Shown here piece after piece: positions 28,201-37,246 of a stretch of 64,000 bases of DNA (the first letter of the stretch is position 1; each line of letters starts with the position of its first letter). The notes beneath the pieces are model-generated. The model was not told the DNA's origin. It saw only the letters and a program-made list of their open reading frames with translations, and ran no database searches. The DNA is taken from assembly GCA_018969295.1 (NCBI GenBank), contig JAGWYN010000004.1, positions 107,314 through 171,313 of the forward strand. Reading direction: 5' to 3'. This stretch comes from Chloroflexota bacterium. GTDB lineage: Bacteria > Chloroflexota > Anaerolineae > Caldilineales > Caldilineaceae. Both the position numbers and the translations under genes were made by a program.

Positions 28201-29988
28201 ATGGACATCCCTGTGCCCTCCTACCCACTTTCCGGCTGGGACCTGTCTCGGCTGCTGGCCGAGCCAGACGAGGCCGAAATCGCCCGCCAGCTGGCCGATC
28301 TGGAGGAAGAGGTTGGCGCTTTTGCCGGGCTGCGCGGGCGGCTGGAGAGCCAGACGGTCACTGCGGCGGACCTGCGCGCCGCAGTGCAGCGCTACGAGTC
28401 GATCGCACGCCGGACGGCGACGTTGGGTGCCTATGGCGGGCTTTGGTTTTCCGCCGACACCCAGTCGACCGCAGCGGTAACCTTTCAAAACCGCATGCAG
28501 CAGGTGCTGACTGCGGTCCAGAACCGCCTGCTCTTCTTTGAGCTCTGGTGGAAGGGGCTCGACGATGTGGCCGCAGCCGGCCTGCTGCCAGACCCAGCAG
28601 CCGACCCTGACTATGCCTTTTTTCTGGAGGATCTGCGCCGCACCCGCCCCTTCATGCTCGACGAAAGGTCTGAACAGATCATCAACCTCAAGGATGCGGA
28701 CGGGATCGAGGGGTTGATGACGATCTACACGATGCTGACCAGCCGGCTCGAGTTCAAGCTCACCGTCGACGGGGTCGAGCAGACGTTGACCCGGGATGCG
28801 CTGATGGGCTATGTGCGGTCGCCGAATCCGGCGCTGCGCGCGGCCGCCTATCGGGAACTTTACCGGGTCTACGGCGCCGAATCCAAAATTCTGGCCCAGA
28901 TCTACAACAACCGTGTGCGGGACTGGCACAACGAGCAGGTGGAGCTGCGCGGCTATGCGACGCCGCTGGCGGTGCGCAACGTCACCAACGATGTGCCAGA
29001 CGCTGCGGTAGCTGCGCTGCTCGACGTAGCACGCCGCAACGCGACGGTCTTTCAGCGCTATTTCCGGCTCAAGGCCCAGTGGCTGGGGCTGAAAAAACTG
29101 CGCCGCTCCGACATCTACGCGCCGCTGGCCTCCTCCGACCGCACGCTTGATTTTACGGACGCCGCCACACTGGTGCTGGATACCTTTCGGCGTTTTGACC
29201 CGGTGGTAGCCAGGCAGGTCCAACGGGTCTTCGACGACCGTCATATCGACAGCGAGGTGCGCAAAGGCAAGCGAGGAGGCGCCTTCTGCTATACCGTGCG
29301 CCCCGATTTGACGCCGTATGTGTTGATGAACTACACGGGCAAGGTGCGCGACGTAGCGACGCTGGCCCACGAGCTGGGCCATGCGCTGCACAGCATGCTT
29401 GCCGAGCACCACTCGATCCTGACCCAGCATTCGACGCTGCCGCTGGCCGAGACCGCTTCGGTCTTTTCTGAAATGCTGTTGACCGAGCGGCTGTTGGCCG
29501 AGGAAAGTGACCCGCTGGTTCGCCGGGATCTGCTGGCCGCCGCCGTCGACGACATCTACGCGACCGTCGGTCGACAGGCCTTTTTTGTCCTCTTCGAGCA
29601 GGCAGCACACCAGGCCATCCTGGAGAATGCCTCGAGTGACCAGCTGAACGAGCTCTATATGGCCAACCTGCGCGAGCAATTTGGCGACAGCGTCGAGATC
29701 GGCGAAGAATTCCAGCACGAGTGGGTCAGCATCCCCCATATCTATCACACCCCATTCTACTGCTACGCCTACAGTTTTGGCCAGCTGCTCGTGCTGGCGC
29801 TCTATCGTCGCTATCAGCAGGAGGGGGAGGCCTTCAAACCCGGCTATCTCAAACTGCTGGCCTACGGCGGTTCGGCACACCCAGAGCAGATCTTGCGGGA
29901 GGCCGGTGTGGACATTGCCGACGAAGCCTTCTGGCAAGGTGGGTTCGATGTGATCAGCGCCCTGATCGACGAATTGGAAGCGATGTAG
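28201..29988 (+). CDS. M3-family oligoendopeptidase
   Basis: 595 residues from the ATG at 28201, with AAGGAAC just upstream and 11 bp after the aconitase stop. The zinc motif is HELGHALHSM with a further ligand Glu in PLAETASVFSEMLL. The sequence differs clearly from the pepF-type protein at 20846-22669, so the two represent separate M3 subfamilies rather than a recent duplication. Predicted function is breakdown of cytoplasmic oligopeptides. The frame and length are intact. Confidence 0.92.
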   Translation: MDIPVPSYPLSGWDLSRLLAEPDEAEIARQLADLEEEVGAFAGLRGRLESQTVTAADLRAAVQRYESIARRTATLGAYGGLWFSADTQSTAAVTFQNRMQQVLTAVQNRLLFFELWWKGLDDVAAAGLLPDPAADPDYAFFLEDLRRTRPFMLDERSEQIINLKDADGIEGLMTIYTMLTSRLEFKLTVDGVEQTLTRDALMGYVRSPNPALRAAAYRELYRVYGAESKILAQIYNNRVRDWHNEQVELRGYATPLAVRNVTNDVPDAAVAALLDVARRNATVFQRYFRLKAQWLGLKKLRRSDIYAPLASSDRTLDFTDAATLVLDTFRRFDPVVARQVQRVFDDRHIDSEVRKGKRGGAFCYTVRPDLTPYVLMNYTGKVRDVATLAHELGHALHSMLAEHHSILTQHSTLPLAETASVFSEMLLTERLLAEESDPLVRRDLLAAAVDDIYATVGRQAFFVLFEQAAHQAILENASSDQLNELYMANLREQFGDSVEIGEEFQHEWVSIPHIYHTPFYCYAYSFGQLLVLALYRRYQQEGEAFKPGYLKLLAYGGSAHPEQILREAGVDIADEAFWQGGFDVISALIDELEAM

Positions 29989-30015
29989 CGGGGACGGCCG
30001 AAGGTGAATTTTTGG

Positions 30016-30735
30016 ATGACAAGAAACTACCCGGCCCATGTTCTCTATATGGCCCACGGCTGGCTGTCTGCGCAGGAACAGCAGGCGCTGCAAGAGGCGC
30101 TCTCCGCCGTGCAAGCGGGGCTCTCCGGCACAGAGCTGCCGCCCCTCTGCTGGACGCTGGTCACCAGCCAGAAAGCTGCGTTTTTGGCGAGCCGAGACCG
30201 GGCCCCCCAGATCGCCGTCGTCGAGTTTGGACAGATGCGGCAGCGGCTGAATTTTTGTGCGCAGATGCTGGCACGCTGGCCCGCCGCCGCCCTGGTCGCA
30301 GTGACCCACACCGCTGTCGAAGGGAGTGCGATCCCCTTTGCCCAGACGCTTGCATACCCGATGAGCGCCCCCGCCCTGCAGGCGGCCATCCGTGCGATCC
30401 TGCGGCGGGCTACCACGGGCGAGCTTCTGCGGGCCGGCGAAGTCAGCCTCGACACACAAAACCGCACGGTCAACACCCCGCGCGGCCAGCACCACATCAC
30501 CCCCAAACAGTCGGCGCTGCTGCAAATGTTGATGAGCCGTCGCGGTGAAGTTATCTCCCGTCGCGAGATCATGGAGACCATCTGGGAAACCACCTTTTTG
30601 GAAGATACCCGCACGCTGGATGTCCATATCCGCTGGTTGCGCGAACAGATCGAGAACGACCCCTCCAACCCGCAGTACATCCTCACTGTGCGCGGCAAGG
30701 GCTACTCGTTCTGCCCCAAACCCGGGATCAGCTGA
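30016..30735 (+). CDS. OmpR/PhoB-type winged-helix regulator with pseudo-receiver domain
   Basis: 239 residues from the ATG at 30016, with AAGGTGA 8 nt upstream; a GTG at 30004 would need a start inside the Shine-Dalgarno. The C-terminal winged helix is complete (KQSALLQMLMSRRGEVISRR, TLDVHIRWLREQIENDP, YILTVRGKGYSF). The N-terminal 120 residues keep a receiver-like alternation of strands, but the acidic pocket is not recognisable: IAVVEFGQ replaces the usual phospho-Asp, and the late Lys is absent (AYPMSAP). It is likely controlled without phosphorylation. Its stop overlaps the convergent relA/spoT stop by 8 bp. Confidence 0.88.
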   Translation: MTRNYPAHVLYMAHGWLSAQEQQALQEALSAVQAGLSGTELPPLCWTLVTSQKAAFLASRDRAPQIAVVEFGQMRQRLNFCAQMLARWPAAALVAVTHTAVEGSAIPFAQTLAYPMSAPALQAAIRAILRRATTGELLRAGEVSLDTQNRTVNTPRGQHHITPKQSALLQMLMSRRGEVISRREIMETIWETTFLEDTRTLDVHIRWLREQIENDPSNPQYILTVRGKGYSFCPKPGIS

Positions 30736-33148
30736 TGCGACGGTAGACCTCTTTGATGTTGGGGAGATGCTCGATCTTGGTCAGGATCCGGGTCAGCTGG
30801 GTCACATCCTGAATTTCGAGTGTCGCTGCGATCACGGCCAGGTTGTCCTTCTGGCCGGTGACCGCCTCGATGTTGCGCATGTTAACATGTTCGTCGGCAA
30901 CGAGCGCGGCGATATCGCGCACCAGGCCGGAGCGGTCGTAAGCACTGATGTGGATTTTGACCGGGTAGGTTTTTTCCTGCAAGGTGGTCCAGCTGACCTC
31001 GATGATGCGGCTGTGCTCGTTGCCGAGCAGCCGGTTGATGTTGGGGCATTTCTGGGTATGAATGGTCACCCCCCGTCCTTTGGTGACATAGCCCACGATC
31101 GGGTCCCCAGGCACTGGATGGCAGCATTTGCCCAGGTTGGTCAACAGCCCCTCGACCCCCTGCACGCGCAGGCCATCGAAGCCGGCCACATCGGCGGCAT
31201 TCTGTCCAGGTTGGAACGAAAAGACATCGAACGAGGCCAGCCGTTCCTGTTCGCGGCGCTCATATTCGATGATGCGGGCGGCAATGTGCTGTGAGTTGAT
31301 GTCGCCGTACCCGATCGCAGCCAGAAAATCGTCCAGCAGCTCGTAGCGGAAGAGCCGACTGACCGCCTCGAAGCTGAGATCCGCCGAAAGCCGGTGCAGC
31401 TCCTTGTCGAGCGCCTGGCGCCCGCGCAGGATATTTTCGTCACGGTTCTGACGGCGCAGCCAGGTTCGAATCTTGCTGCGTGCACGCTGGGTGGCGACAA
31501 ACTCCAGATCCGGGTTGAGCCAGTCCCGGCTCGGCCCCCCGCGCGAGGCCGCGATGATCGACACCTGGTCCCCGTTCTGCAGCTTGTAATCTAGCGGAAC
31601 CAGCTTGCCGTTGACATTGGCACCTCGACAGCGGTGGCCCAGTTCGGTATGAATGTTGTAGGCAAAATCGATCGGGGTCGAGCCTGCCGGCAGCTCGACA
31701 ATGTCGGCGTTGGGCGTAAAGACCAGGACCCGGTCGCTGAAGACATCGGTCTTCATGCCGTCGACAAACTCGTCGGAGTCGCTCATCGAGAGGGGTTCTG
31801 ACATCAACTTGCGCAAATAGGCAATTTTTTTCTGCACATCCTCGCTGTGGCGGGTCTGCTCTTTGTACTGCCAGTGCGCAGCAATGCCCAGCTCGGCCAT
31901 GTCATGCATCTCGCCGGTGCGGATCTGAATTTCAACCGGGCGCCCATCTTTTTTGATCCGTACCGCCGTGTGCAGGCTGCGGTACATGTTGTCCTTGGGG
32001 TTGGCGATATAATCGTCGAACTCCCCTGGGATCGGGTGCCACATGGTGTGGACCACCCCCAGCGCAGCGTAGCACTGGGCGACGCTGTCGACGATGATGC
32101 GAAACCCGTGCACATCGTAGATCTGCTCAAAGCCTACCCCTTTGCGCTCCATCTTGCGGAAGATCGAATAGATGTGCTTGGGGCGCCCGTAAATTTGGGC
32201 ATGCAGACCCGCCTCGCTCAGCGCTCGTTCCAGGTCGGCTTTGATGCGGATGACCAGTTTGTCGCGGTCGTCTTCTTTCTGTTGGACTGCATTTTTGATC
32301 TCGCGGTAGCTGCCCGGGTTAAGATAGCGGAAGCTGAGATCCTCCAGTTCAGACTTGATGCGCCAGATGCCCAGACGGTTGGCGATCGGGGCATAATAGT
32401 CGAGGGTCTCCCGGGCAGTCCGGCGTCGTTTGTATTCTTTCTGGCCAGCGAGCGTCCGCATGTTGTGCAGACGGTCGGCCAGCTTGATGATCAACACGCG
32501 CAGATCCTCGATGCTGGCCAGCATCATCTTGCGCAGCGATTCTGCCTTCTGGTTGCTGACTGGCGCGTCGGTTTTGCTCTTTTTTTCTTGAATTTTTTTG
32601 AGCTTGGTGACCCCGTCCACCAGCCGGGCGATCGTAGAGCCGAAGTGGGTGCGGAGATAGTCGATGCTGTAGTCGCTGTCCTCGGCTACGTCGTGCAGAA
32701 GCCCGGCCGCCAGCGCTTCGGGATCCATGTGCAGCTCAGCCAGAATCTCGGTTACCGCGATCGGATGGGTGATGTAGGGTTCGCCGCTGTCGCGCTGTAT
32801 GGCGTGGTGTGCATAGCTGGCCAGCATATACGCGCGCAAAATCAACTCGCGACTTTCCGCCCGAAAGCTCTCTGGCAGGTTGTTCCACAACGCCTCGATC
32901 GCCCGACATTCTTCAGGCGATGGCTCCAGACGGATCAGATCCTGCCCGTCGGCGGTCGGCAGCGGCCGGAGCCGCTCAAGCGCCTGCCAGAGTTCCGAAG
33001 ACGGGGTCTCCGGTTCTTCTGGGCCCGTCTGCAAGGTCTCCCCGTTGGCTGGGGTCTGCTGTTCATCGTCCCCTGCCGGCTCCTGTGCAACGGCAAGCAA
33101 GGGGGGCGCCAGAGTTCTGGTCGGCGCGTGGTTGACTGAAACGCTCAC
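30728..33148 (-). CDS. Bifunctional (p)ppGpp synthase/hydrolase, RelA/SpoT family
   Basis: 806 residues from GTG at 33148. AGGAGG sits 6 nt upstream (33155-33160), so this start is favoured over the ATG at 33187. An HD hydrolase domain is intact (AYASYAHHAI-type start, GEPYITHPIAVTEILAEL, AGLLHDVAEDSDYS). The synthetase domain (DVHGFRIIVDSVAQCYAALG, NPKDNMYRSLHTAV) is followed by TGS (LVFTPNADIVELPAGSTPID) and a C-terminal ACT domain (YDRSGLVRDIAALVADEHVN). Both halves look active, so it should make and degrade (p)ppGpp. The stop codon overlaps the convergent regulator's stop in the palindrome TCAGCTGA. Confidence 0.95.
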   Translation of the reverse strand: MSVSVNHAPTRTLAPPLLAVAQEPAGDDEQQTPANGETLQTGPEEPETPSSELWQALERLRPLPTADGQDLIRLEPSPEECRAIEALWNNLPESFRAESRELILRAYMLASYAHHAIQRDSGEPYITHPIAVTEILAELHMDPEALAAGLLHDVAEDSDYSIDYLRTHFGSTIARLVDGVTKLKKIQEKKSKTDAPVSNQKAESLRKMMLASIEDLRVLIIKLADRLHNMRTLAGQKEYKRRRTARETLDYYAPIANRLGIWRIKSELEDLSFRYLNPGSYREIKNAVQQKEDDRDKLVIRIKADLERALSEAGLHAQIYGRPKHIYSIFRKMERKGVGFEQIYDVHGFRIIVDSVAQCYAALGVVHTMWHPIPGEFDDYIANPKDNMYRSLHTAVRIKKDGRPVEIQIRTGEMHDMAELGIAAHWQYKEQTRHSEDVQKKIAYLRKLMSEPLSMSDSDEFVDGMKTDVFSDRVLVFTPNADIVELPAGSTPIDFAYNIHTELGHRCRGANVNGKLVPLDYKLQNGDQVSIIAASRGGPSRDWLNPDLEFVATQRARSKIRTWLRRQNRDENILRGRQALDKELHRLSADLSFEAVSRLFRYELLDDFLAAIGYGDINSQHIAARIIEYERREQERLASFDVFSFQPGQNAADVAGFDGLRVQGVEGLLTNLGKCCHPVPGDPIVGYVTKGRGVTIHTQKCPNINRLLGNEHSRIIEVSWTTLQEKTYPVKIHISAYDRSGLVRDIAALVADEHVNMRNIEAVTGQKDNLAVIAATLEIQDVTQLTRILTKIEHLPNIKEVYRRIS

Positions 33149-33246
33149 CTGCTGCCTCCTGGTCCTGCAGCCAGACCCTGGCTGCATGCTTTTCTAACCT
33201 CTATTCTACCCCGACAAGGTGCCACTGTGCAACGTCCCTACAGGGT

Positions 33247-34170
33247 TCAGGGCGCCTCCAGCCAACGACAGAGCAGAGCAAGAATTTCTGTGTGGGGGGT
33301 GGTGTCGAGGTCAAACCAGAGGATCTCCTTCAGCTTGCGCAGCCAGGTCATCTGATGGCGGACATAGCGGTGGGTTTCGGTTTTGATACGAGCGGCGGCC
33401 GTCTCCAGGTCACACTGGCCTGCCAGGTAGTCGCCACACTCGCGGTAGCCCAGGCTGGTCATTGCCGGCAGCCGACGGGTGTAGCCCGCAGCCAGCAGAC
33501 GCTCCGTCTCTGCGACCAGTCCGTTGGCCAGCATGGCGTCGACCCGACGGTCGATCCGCTGGTAGAGCGCCGCCCGTTCACGGGTCAGCCCGACCTGCAG
33601 AATCCGATAAGGAGGCGGTTCGCTGCCCTCCAATTCGACCTTAGAGCGGCCCGTAGAGAGCAGGATTTCCAGCGCTCGCAGCACCCGGCGCGGGTTGCGG
33701 GCGTCGATCTGCGCCGCAGTGGCAGGGTCGCTGGCTGCCAGCTGCGCAAAGAGCGCTGCAATCCCTTCACGGGCCAACCGTTCTTCCAGCACCGCTCGCA
33801 GCTCCGGGTTCGGGGCAACCGCAGGGATCCGCAGCCCTGCAACGACAGCACGAATATAGAGCCCCGTCCCCCCCACCAGCAGCGGGGTGTGGCCGCGAGC
33901 ATGGATGGCGTCGATCGCAGCGTAGGCCAGCTGCTGGTATTCGGCGACTGTCAGAACCTGGTCTGGGTCGCGCAGGTCGAGCAGGTGGTGGGGAATCAGA
34001 GCCCGTTCTGCCGGGGTCGCTTTGGCTGTGCCGATGTCCATCCCACGGTAGATCTGTCGGCTGTCGGCGCCGACCACCTCTCCTTGGCAGCGCTGCCCAA
34101 GTGCCAGGCTCAGCTCCGTCTTCCCTACGCCCGTCGGACCCAGCAAGACGATCAGGGGAGGCCTAGGCAT
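33247..34170 (-). CDS. miaA: tRNA dimethylallyltransferase
   Basis: 307 residues. P-loop GPTGVGKTELSLALG lies near the N-terminus. DSRQIYRGMDIGTAKATPAE, HHLLDLRDPDQVLTVAEYQQ and GGTGLYIRAVVAGL are standard MiaA blocks. The enzyme prenylates A37 of tRNAs that read UNN codons. The start overlaps the yraN stop by 8 bp (ATGCCTAG), and yraN in turn overlaps rnhB, giving a tight rnhB-yraN-miaA operon. Confidence 0.96.
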   Translation of the reverse strand: MPRPPLIVLLGPTGVGKTELSLALGQRCQGEVVGADSRQIYRGMDIGTAKATPAERALIPHHLLDLRDPDQVLTVAEYQQLAYAAIDAIHARGHTPLLVGGTGLYIRAVVAGLRIPAVAPNPELRAVLEERLAREGIAALFAQLAASDPATAAQIDARNPRRVLRALEILLSTGRSKVELEGSEPPPYRILQVGLTRERAALYQRIDRRVDAMLANGLVAETERLLAAGYTRRLPAMTSLGYRECGDYLAGQCDLETAAARIKTETHRYVRHQMTWLRKLKEILWFDLDTTPHTEILALLCRWLEAP

Positions 34171-34585
34171 CGCTCACCGCGTGGCGGATGTGCTCGACCG
34201 ACTGCAGCTGTCCTTGTCTGTCCACCTGTACCCCGACCACGTCCAGCCGCCAGGGGCCGGTCCAGCCGCAAGCTCGCACGTAGTGGCGGGCCACCTGGCG
34301 CATTTTGGCTGCCTTGCGCGGGGTGATCGACTGCAGCGCTGAGCCGTAAGCGAAGCCACGCCGGGTGCGTACTTCGACCAGCACCAGCCAGGGCACCACT
34401 GCGCCGCCTTGGCCGTAATCAGGCTCCGGTTCCTGGGCCACAATATCGATTTCACCGGCTGCGCAGCGCCAGTTGTGCTCGACGATGACAAGTCCTGCAG
34501 CCTGCAAGGTATGGCGCGCCAGTTGTTCCCCCCAATCCCCCAGCTGGCGGCGCGGGGCTGTCCGGCGGGGGACGAACTCAGCCAT
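34163..34585 (-). CDS. UPF0102 (YraN-like) nuclease-fold protein
   Basis: 140 residues from ATG 34585. The UPF0102 core is present: GEQLARHTLQAAGLVIVEHN, CAAGEIDIVAQEPE, and WLVLVEVRTRRG, the E-D-EVR acidic pattern of restriction-endonuclease-like folds, followed by the Lys-rich helix ITPRKAAKMRQVARHYV. The role is not settled; a nuclease function in DNA repair or uptake is proposed for the family. It overlaps rnhB at its start and miaA at its end by 8 bp each. Confidence 0.9.
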   Translation of the reverse strand: MAEFVPRRTAPRRQLGDWGEQLARHTLQAAGLVIVEHNWRCAAGEIDIVAQEPEPDYGQGGAVVPWLVLVEVRTRRGFAYGSALQSITPRKAAKMRQVARHYVRACGWTGPWRLDVVGVQVDRQGQLQSVEHIRHAVSDA

Positions 34586-35288
34586 GGGAGCAGAGCTCCA
34601 GTTGTACTGGGCGGCGGGCGAGCGGAGCAAAGGTGAAGCGGTGGATCGGGCAGGGGCCGGAGGCCTGCAGCGCAGCCAGGTGGGCTGCCACCCCGTAGCC
34701 TTTGTGCGCTGCAAACCCATACCCGGCATAGTCCAGGTCGTAGCGATCCATCAGCTGGTCTCGATGCACCTTGGCCAGAATTGACGCTGCTGCGACCGAG
34801 ACCATCGTGCGGTCTGCTTTGGGCTGTACGGTCTGGGGGGTGGCCACCTGGGGCAGGTGTACCCAGTCGATCAACAGGTGGTCAGGGCGACAAGTCAGCA
34901 CGGCCAGCGCCTGCTGCATAGCCTGTCGGGTGGCAGCAGCGATCCCGATGGCATCGATCACAGCCGCATCCACCACCCCAATCCCCCACGCTGCCGCCTC
35001 GGTTTTGACTGCTGCGGCCAGCACACTGCGCTGGGCGGGGCTCAGCAGTTTGCTGTCTCGCACCGCGCCCCACACATCGCAGGTCGCCTGTCGGACGACC
35101 ACAGCGGCCGCCACCACCGGGCCGGCCAGTGCACCCCGCCCGGCTTCGTCGAGACCCGCCACCCAGCGCACCCCCTGTGCCCAGAGCGCCTGTTCTATCT
35201 GCAAGGTTGGGGCTACACCAGCCCGCCGCACGGTTGCGATGTTACCCCCCCTTCCACTGCGCATCTTCCGCGCAGTGGCTTCTGCCAA
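34578..35288 (-). CDS. rnhB: Ribonuclease HII
   Basis: 236 residues. The metal-binding motif LDEAGRGALAGPVVAAAVVV is followed by VRDSKLLSPAQRSVL. DHLLIDWVHLPQ and TMVSVAAASILAKVHRDQLM supply the remaining acidic and conserved residues. It removes RNA primers and single ribonucleotides from DNA. It is the first gene of the three-gene rnhB-yraN-miaA operon. A 36-residue non-conserved N-terminal extension is present; a shorter start is possible. Confidence 0.95.
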   Translation of the reverse strand: MAEATARKMRSGRGGNIATVRRAGVAPTLQIEQALWAQGVRWVAGLDEAGRGALAGPVVAAAVVVRQATCDVWGAVRDSKLLSPAQRSVLAAAVKTEAAAWGIGVVDAAVIDAIGIAAATRQAMQQALAVLTCRPDHLLIDWVHLPQVATPQTVQPKADRTMVSVAAASILAKVHRDQLMDRYDLDYAGYGFAAHKGYGVAAHLAALQASGPCPIHRFTFAPLARRPVQLELCSHG

Positions 35289-35342
35289 CAGCTCGATCGG
35301 CTGCGGAGCGCTGCAAGCAAGGCTTCAGTGCAGAGAGCCCGT

Positions 35343-36191
35343 TCATGGAACATAGACGCGCAGCGAATCAAAGAGAACGGCACCAAAGTCGCTGCCAGTG
35401 GCCAGTGCGCCGGCGCCGATGCGGCCGGCCTGGACCGGCTCCACCTCGATCTCGTCCAGCAAGATGTCGTTGGCGCTGAAACGCAGCAGACCGCCGGCAT
35501 CCTCCAGTACCAATCGGTTAGGCTGACCGGCCTTGGACAAGTTGGGCAGCTGGGTTGGGGTCCGCAACAGAGTGGCCTGGCCCTGCACATAGCGTACAGC
35601 GCCAAATCGGCCCTCACCGTCCAAGGTAAAGAGGTAAAAATTGCGCTCGTCGCTGAAGCGCCCGACCAACGCCACCGCGGCATCAGGGGTCTGGGCGTCG
35701 ATGGTGGCCACCGCCGCCAAGGCCACGGTTGGTTGGCCTTCCAAAGCAAACCGGCTCCAAGCCAGAAACCCAGGCCAGACGTCGAGCCGATAGCTCCCTT
35801 CGGCTGGCAGCACCTGTGCCTCTGCTACACCGGGCCCGACCAAAGGGGGCCACAGCCCGCGGTCCTGGTCAAAGGTGTCTGCCCAAAGGGCCTCCCCCCC
35901 AGCCAGGCTGGGGCGCCCGACCACATCCCCCAGGGTCAGGTCTGGCTGCAAAAGGCTGGCACCGACCAGGGTTGTCACCGCCAGCAACAACAGAATCAGG
36001 CAGACCACCAGCCACCAGGTCGACAGGCTCACTCTGGCATTGGGCGGGCGCAGCACACTGGCAGGGGCTGTCGGCCGGCGCGCAGACAGGCCGATCGACA
36101 GGCGTTTGTGGGCAGACGCTTTGTCCCCTGTCGGTCCGCTGCTGACCGGGGCAGAAACATCTGGCTGCGGGCTCTGGAACGAGGAGGCCAT
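35343..36191 (-). CDS. Membrane-anchored protein with jelly-roll-like extracellular domain
   Basis: 282 residues. A disordered Ser/Pro-rich N-terminus of about 58 residues precedes a single transmembrane helix (WWLVVCLILLLLAVTTLVGA). The outer domain starts at ALWADTFDQDRGLWPPLVGP and runs as beta strands to the end (YRLDVWPGFLAWSRFALEG, FSDERNFYLFTLDGEGRFG, DILLDEIEVEPV). The FDxDxGLW start and strand pattern suggest a laminin-G/DUF1080-like beta sandwich that may bind carbohydrate (inference). It lies between the RNase HII operon and gmd. Confidence 0.65.
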   Translation of the reverse strand: MASSFQSPQPDVSAPVSSGPTGDKASAHKRLSIGLSARRPTAPASVLRPPNARVSLSTWWLVVCLILLLLAVTTLVGASLLQPDLTLGDVVGRPSLAGGEALWADTFDQDRGLWPPLVGPGVAEAQVLPAEGSYRLDVWPGFLAWSRFALEGQPTVALAAVATIDAQTPDAAVALVGRFSDERNFYLFTLDGEGRFGAVRYVQGQATLLRTPTQLPNLSKAGQPNRLVLEDAGGLLRFSANDILLDEIEVEPVQAGRIGAGALATGSDFGAVLFDSLRVYVP

Positions 36192-36210
36192 CTGGTCATT
36201 CTCCCGGAAA

Positions 36211-37200
36211 CTAGATCAAAGGGGTGTTGGGGGTATGCTGTCCTTTGTTCAACTGCTCAAGATCTGCGTCGACCATTATACGGACAAGTTGGCGAAAGTC
36301 AACCGCGGGTTCCCAGCCCAGCCGCCGCCCTGCCTTGGCAGGGTCGCCGACCAGCAGGTCTACCTCGGCGGGCCGGTAGTAACGGGGGTCCTGCACCACA
36401 TAGCGCTGCCAGTCCAGGTCGAGGTAGCCGAACGTCTCCTCGACAAACTGCTGGACAGTGTGGGTCTCGCCCGTAGCGACGACATAGTCGTCGGGTTGTT
36501 CCTGCTGCAGCATGAGCCACATGGCCCGCACATAATCGCCCGCAAAGCCCCAGTCGCGCTGTGCCTCCAGGTTGCCGAGCCTCAGCTCTTTGGCGAGCCC
36601 CAGCTTGATGCGTGCGGCCGTATGGGTGATCTTGTGTGTGACGAACTCCAGCCCGCGACGCGGGCTTTCGTGATTGAAAAGGATGCCCGAACAGCCGAAG
36701 ATGTTGTAGCTCTCCCGATAGTTGACCGTGATCCAGTGGCCGTAGACCTTGGCCACGCCGTACGGGCTGCGCGGGTAAAAGGGGGTCGACTCGCGCTGGG
36801 GGACCTCCACCACCTTGCCGAACATTTCGCTGCTGGAAGCCTGGTAGAAGCGGATGGAGGGGTCGACGATGCGGATGGCCTCCAACATACGCGTGACCCC
36901 CAGGGCGGTGAACTCGCCGGTCAGCACTGGCTGGGTGAAGCTGGTGGGCACGAAGCTTTGCGCCGCCAGGTTATAGACCTCATCCGGGCGGTAGTCGTGG
37001 AGCAGGCCGATCAGGCTCATCTGGTCGAGCAGGTCTCCCTGCACGATCTCAATGCGGTCCTGAATTTCGCGGATGCGGTCAAAATTGATCGTGCTGGTGC
37101 GCCGCACCATTCCGACCACAGTGTACCCTTTTTCGAGCAAAAACTCAGCCAGGTAGCTTCCATCCTGGCCGGTCACCCCTGTAATCAGGGCTGTGGGCAT
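36211..37200 (-). CDS. gmd: GDP-mannose 4,6-dehydratase
   Basis: 329 residues from ATG 37200, with AAAGGAACC upstream. The Rossmann motif GVTGQDGSYLAEFLLEKGYT is typical of Gmd. The STxxR-like QASSSEMFG block, the YGVAKVYGHW active-site Tyr/Lys and ILFNHESPRRGLEFVTHKIT are conserved. It converts GDP-mannose to GDP-4-keto-6-deoxy-mannose. The next gene (rmd-like) on the same strand would reduce the product, giving GDP-D-rhamnose or a related deoxysugar for the surface polysaccharide. Confidence 0.97.
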   Translation of the reverse strand: MPTALITGVTGQDGSYLAEFLLEKGYTVVGMVRRTSTINFDRIREIQDRIEIVQGDLLDQMSLIGLLHDYRPDEVYNLAAQSFVPTSFTQPVLTGEFTALGVTRMLEAIRIVDPSIRFYQASSSEMFGKVVEVPQRESTPFYPRSPYGVAKVYGHWITVNYRESYNIFGCSGILFNHESPRRGLEFVTHKITHTAARIKLGLAKELRLGNLEAQRDWGFAGDYVRAMWLMLQQEQPDDYVVATGETHTVQQFVEETFGYLDLDWQRYVVQDPRYYRPAEVDLLVGDPAKAGRRLGWEPAVDFRQLVRIMVDADLEQLNKGQHTPNTPLI

Positions 37201-37246
37201 AAAAATAACGGTTCCTTTCTGACAATTTGTCTGCAAACTGCCCGTT

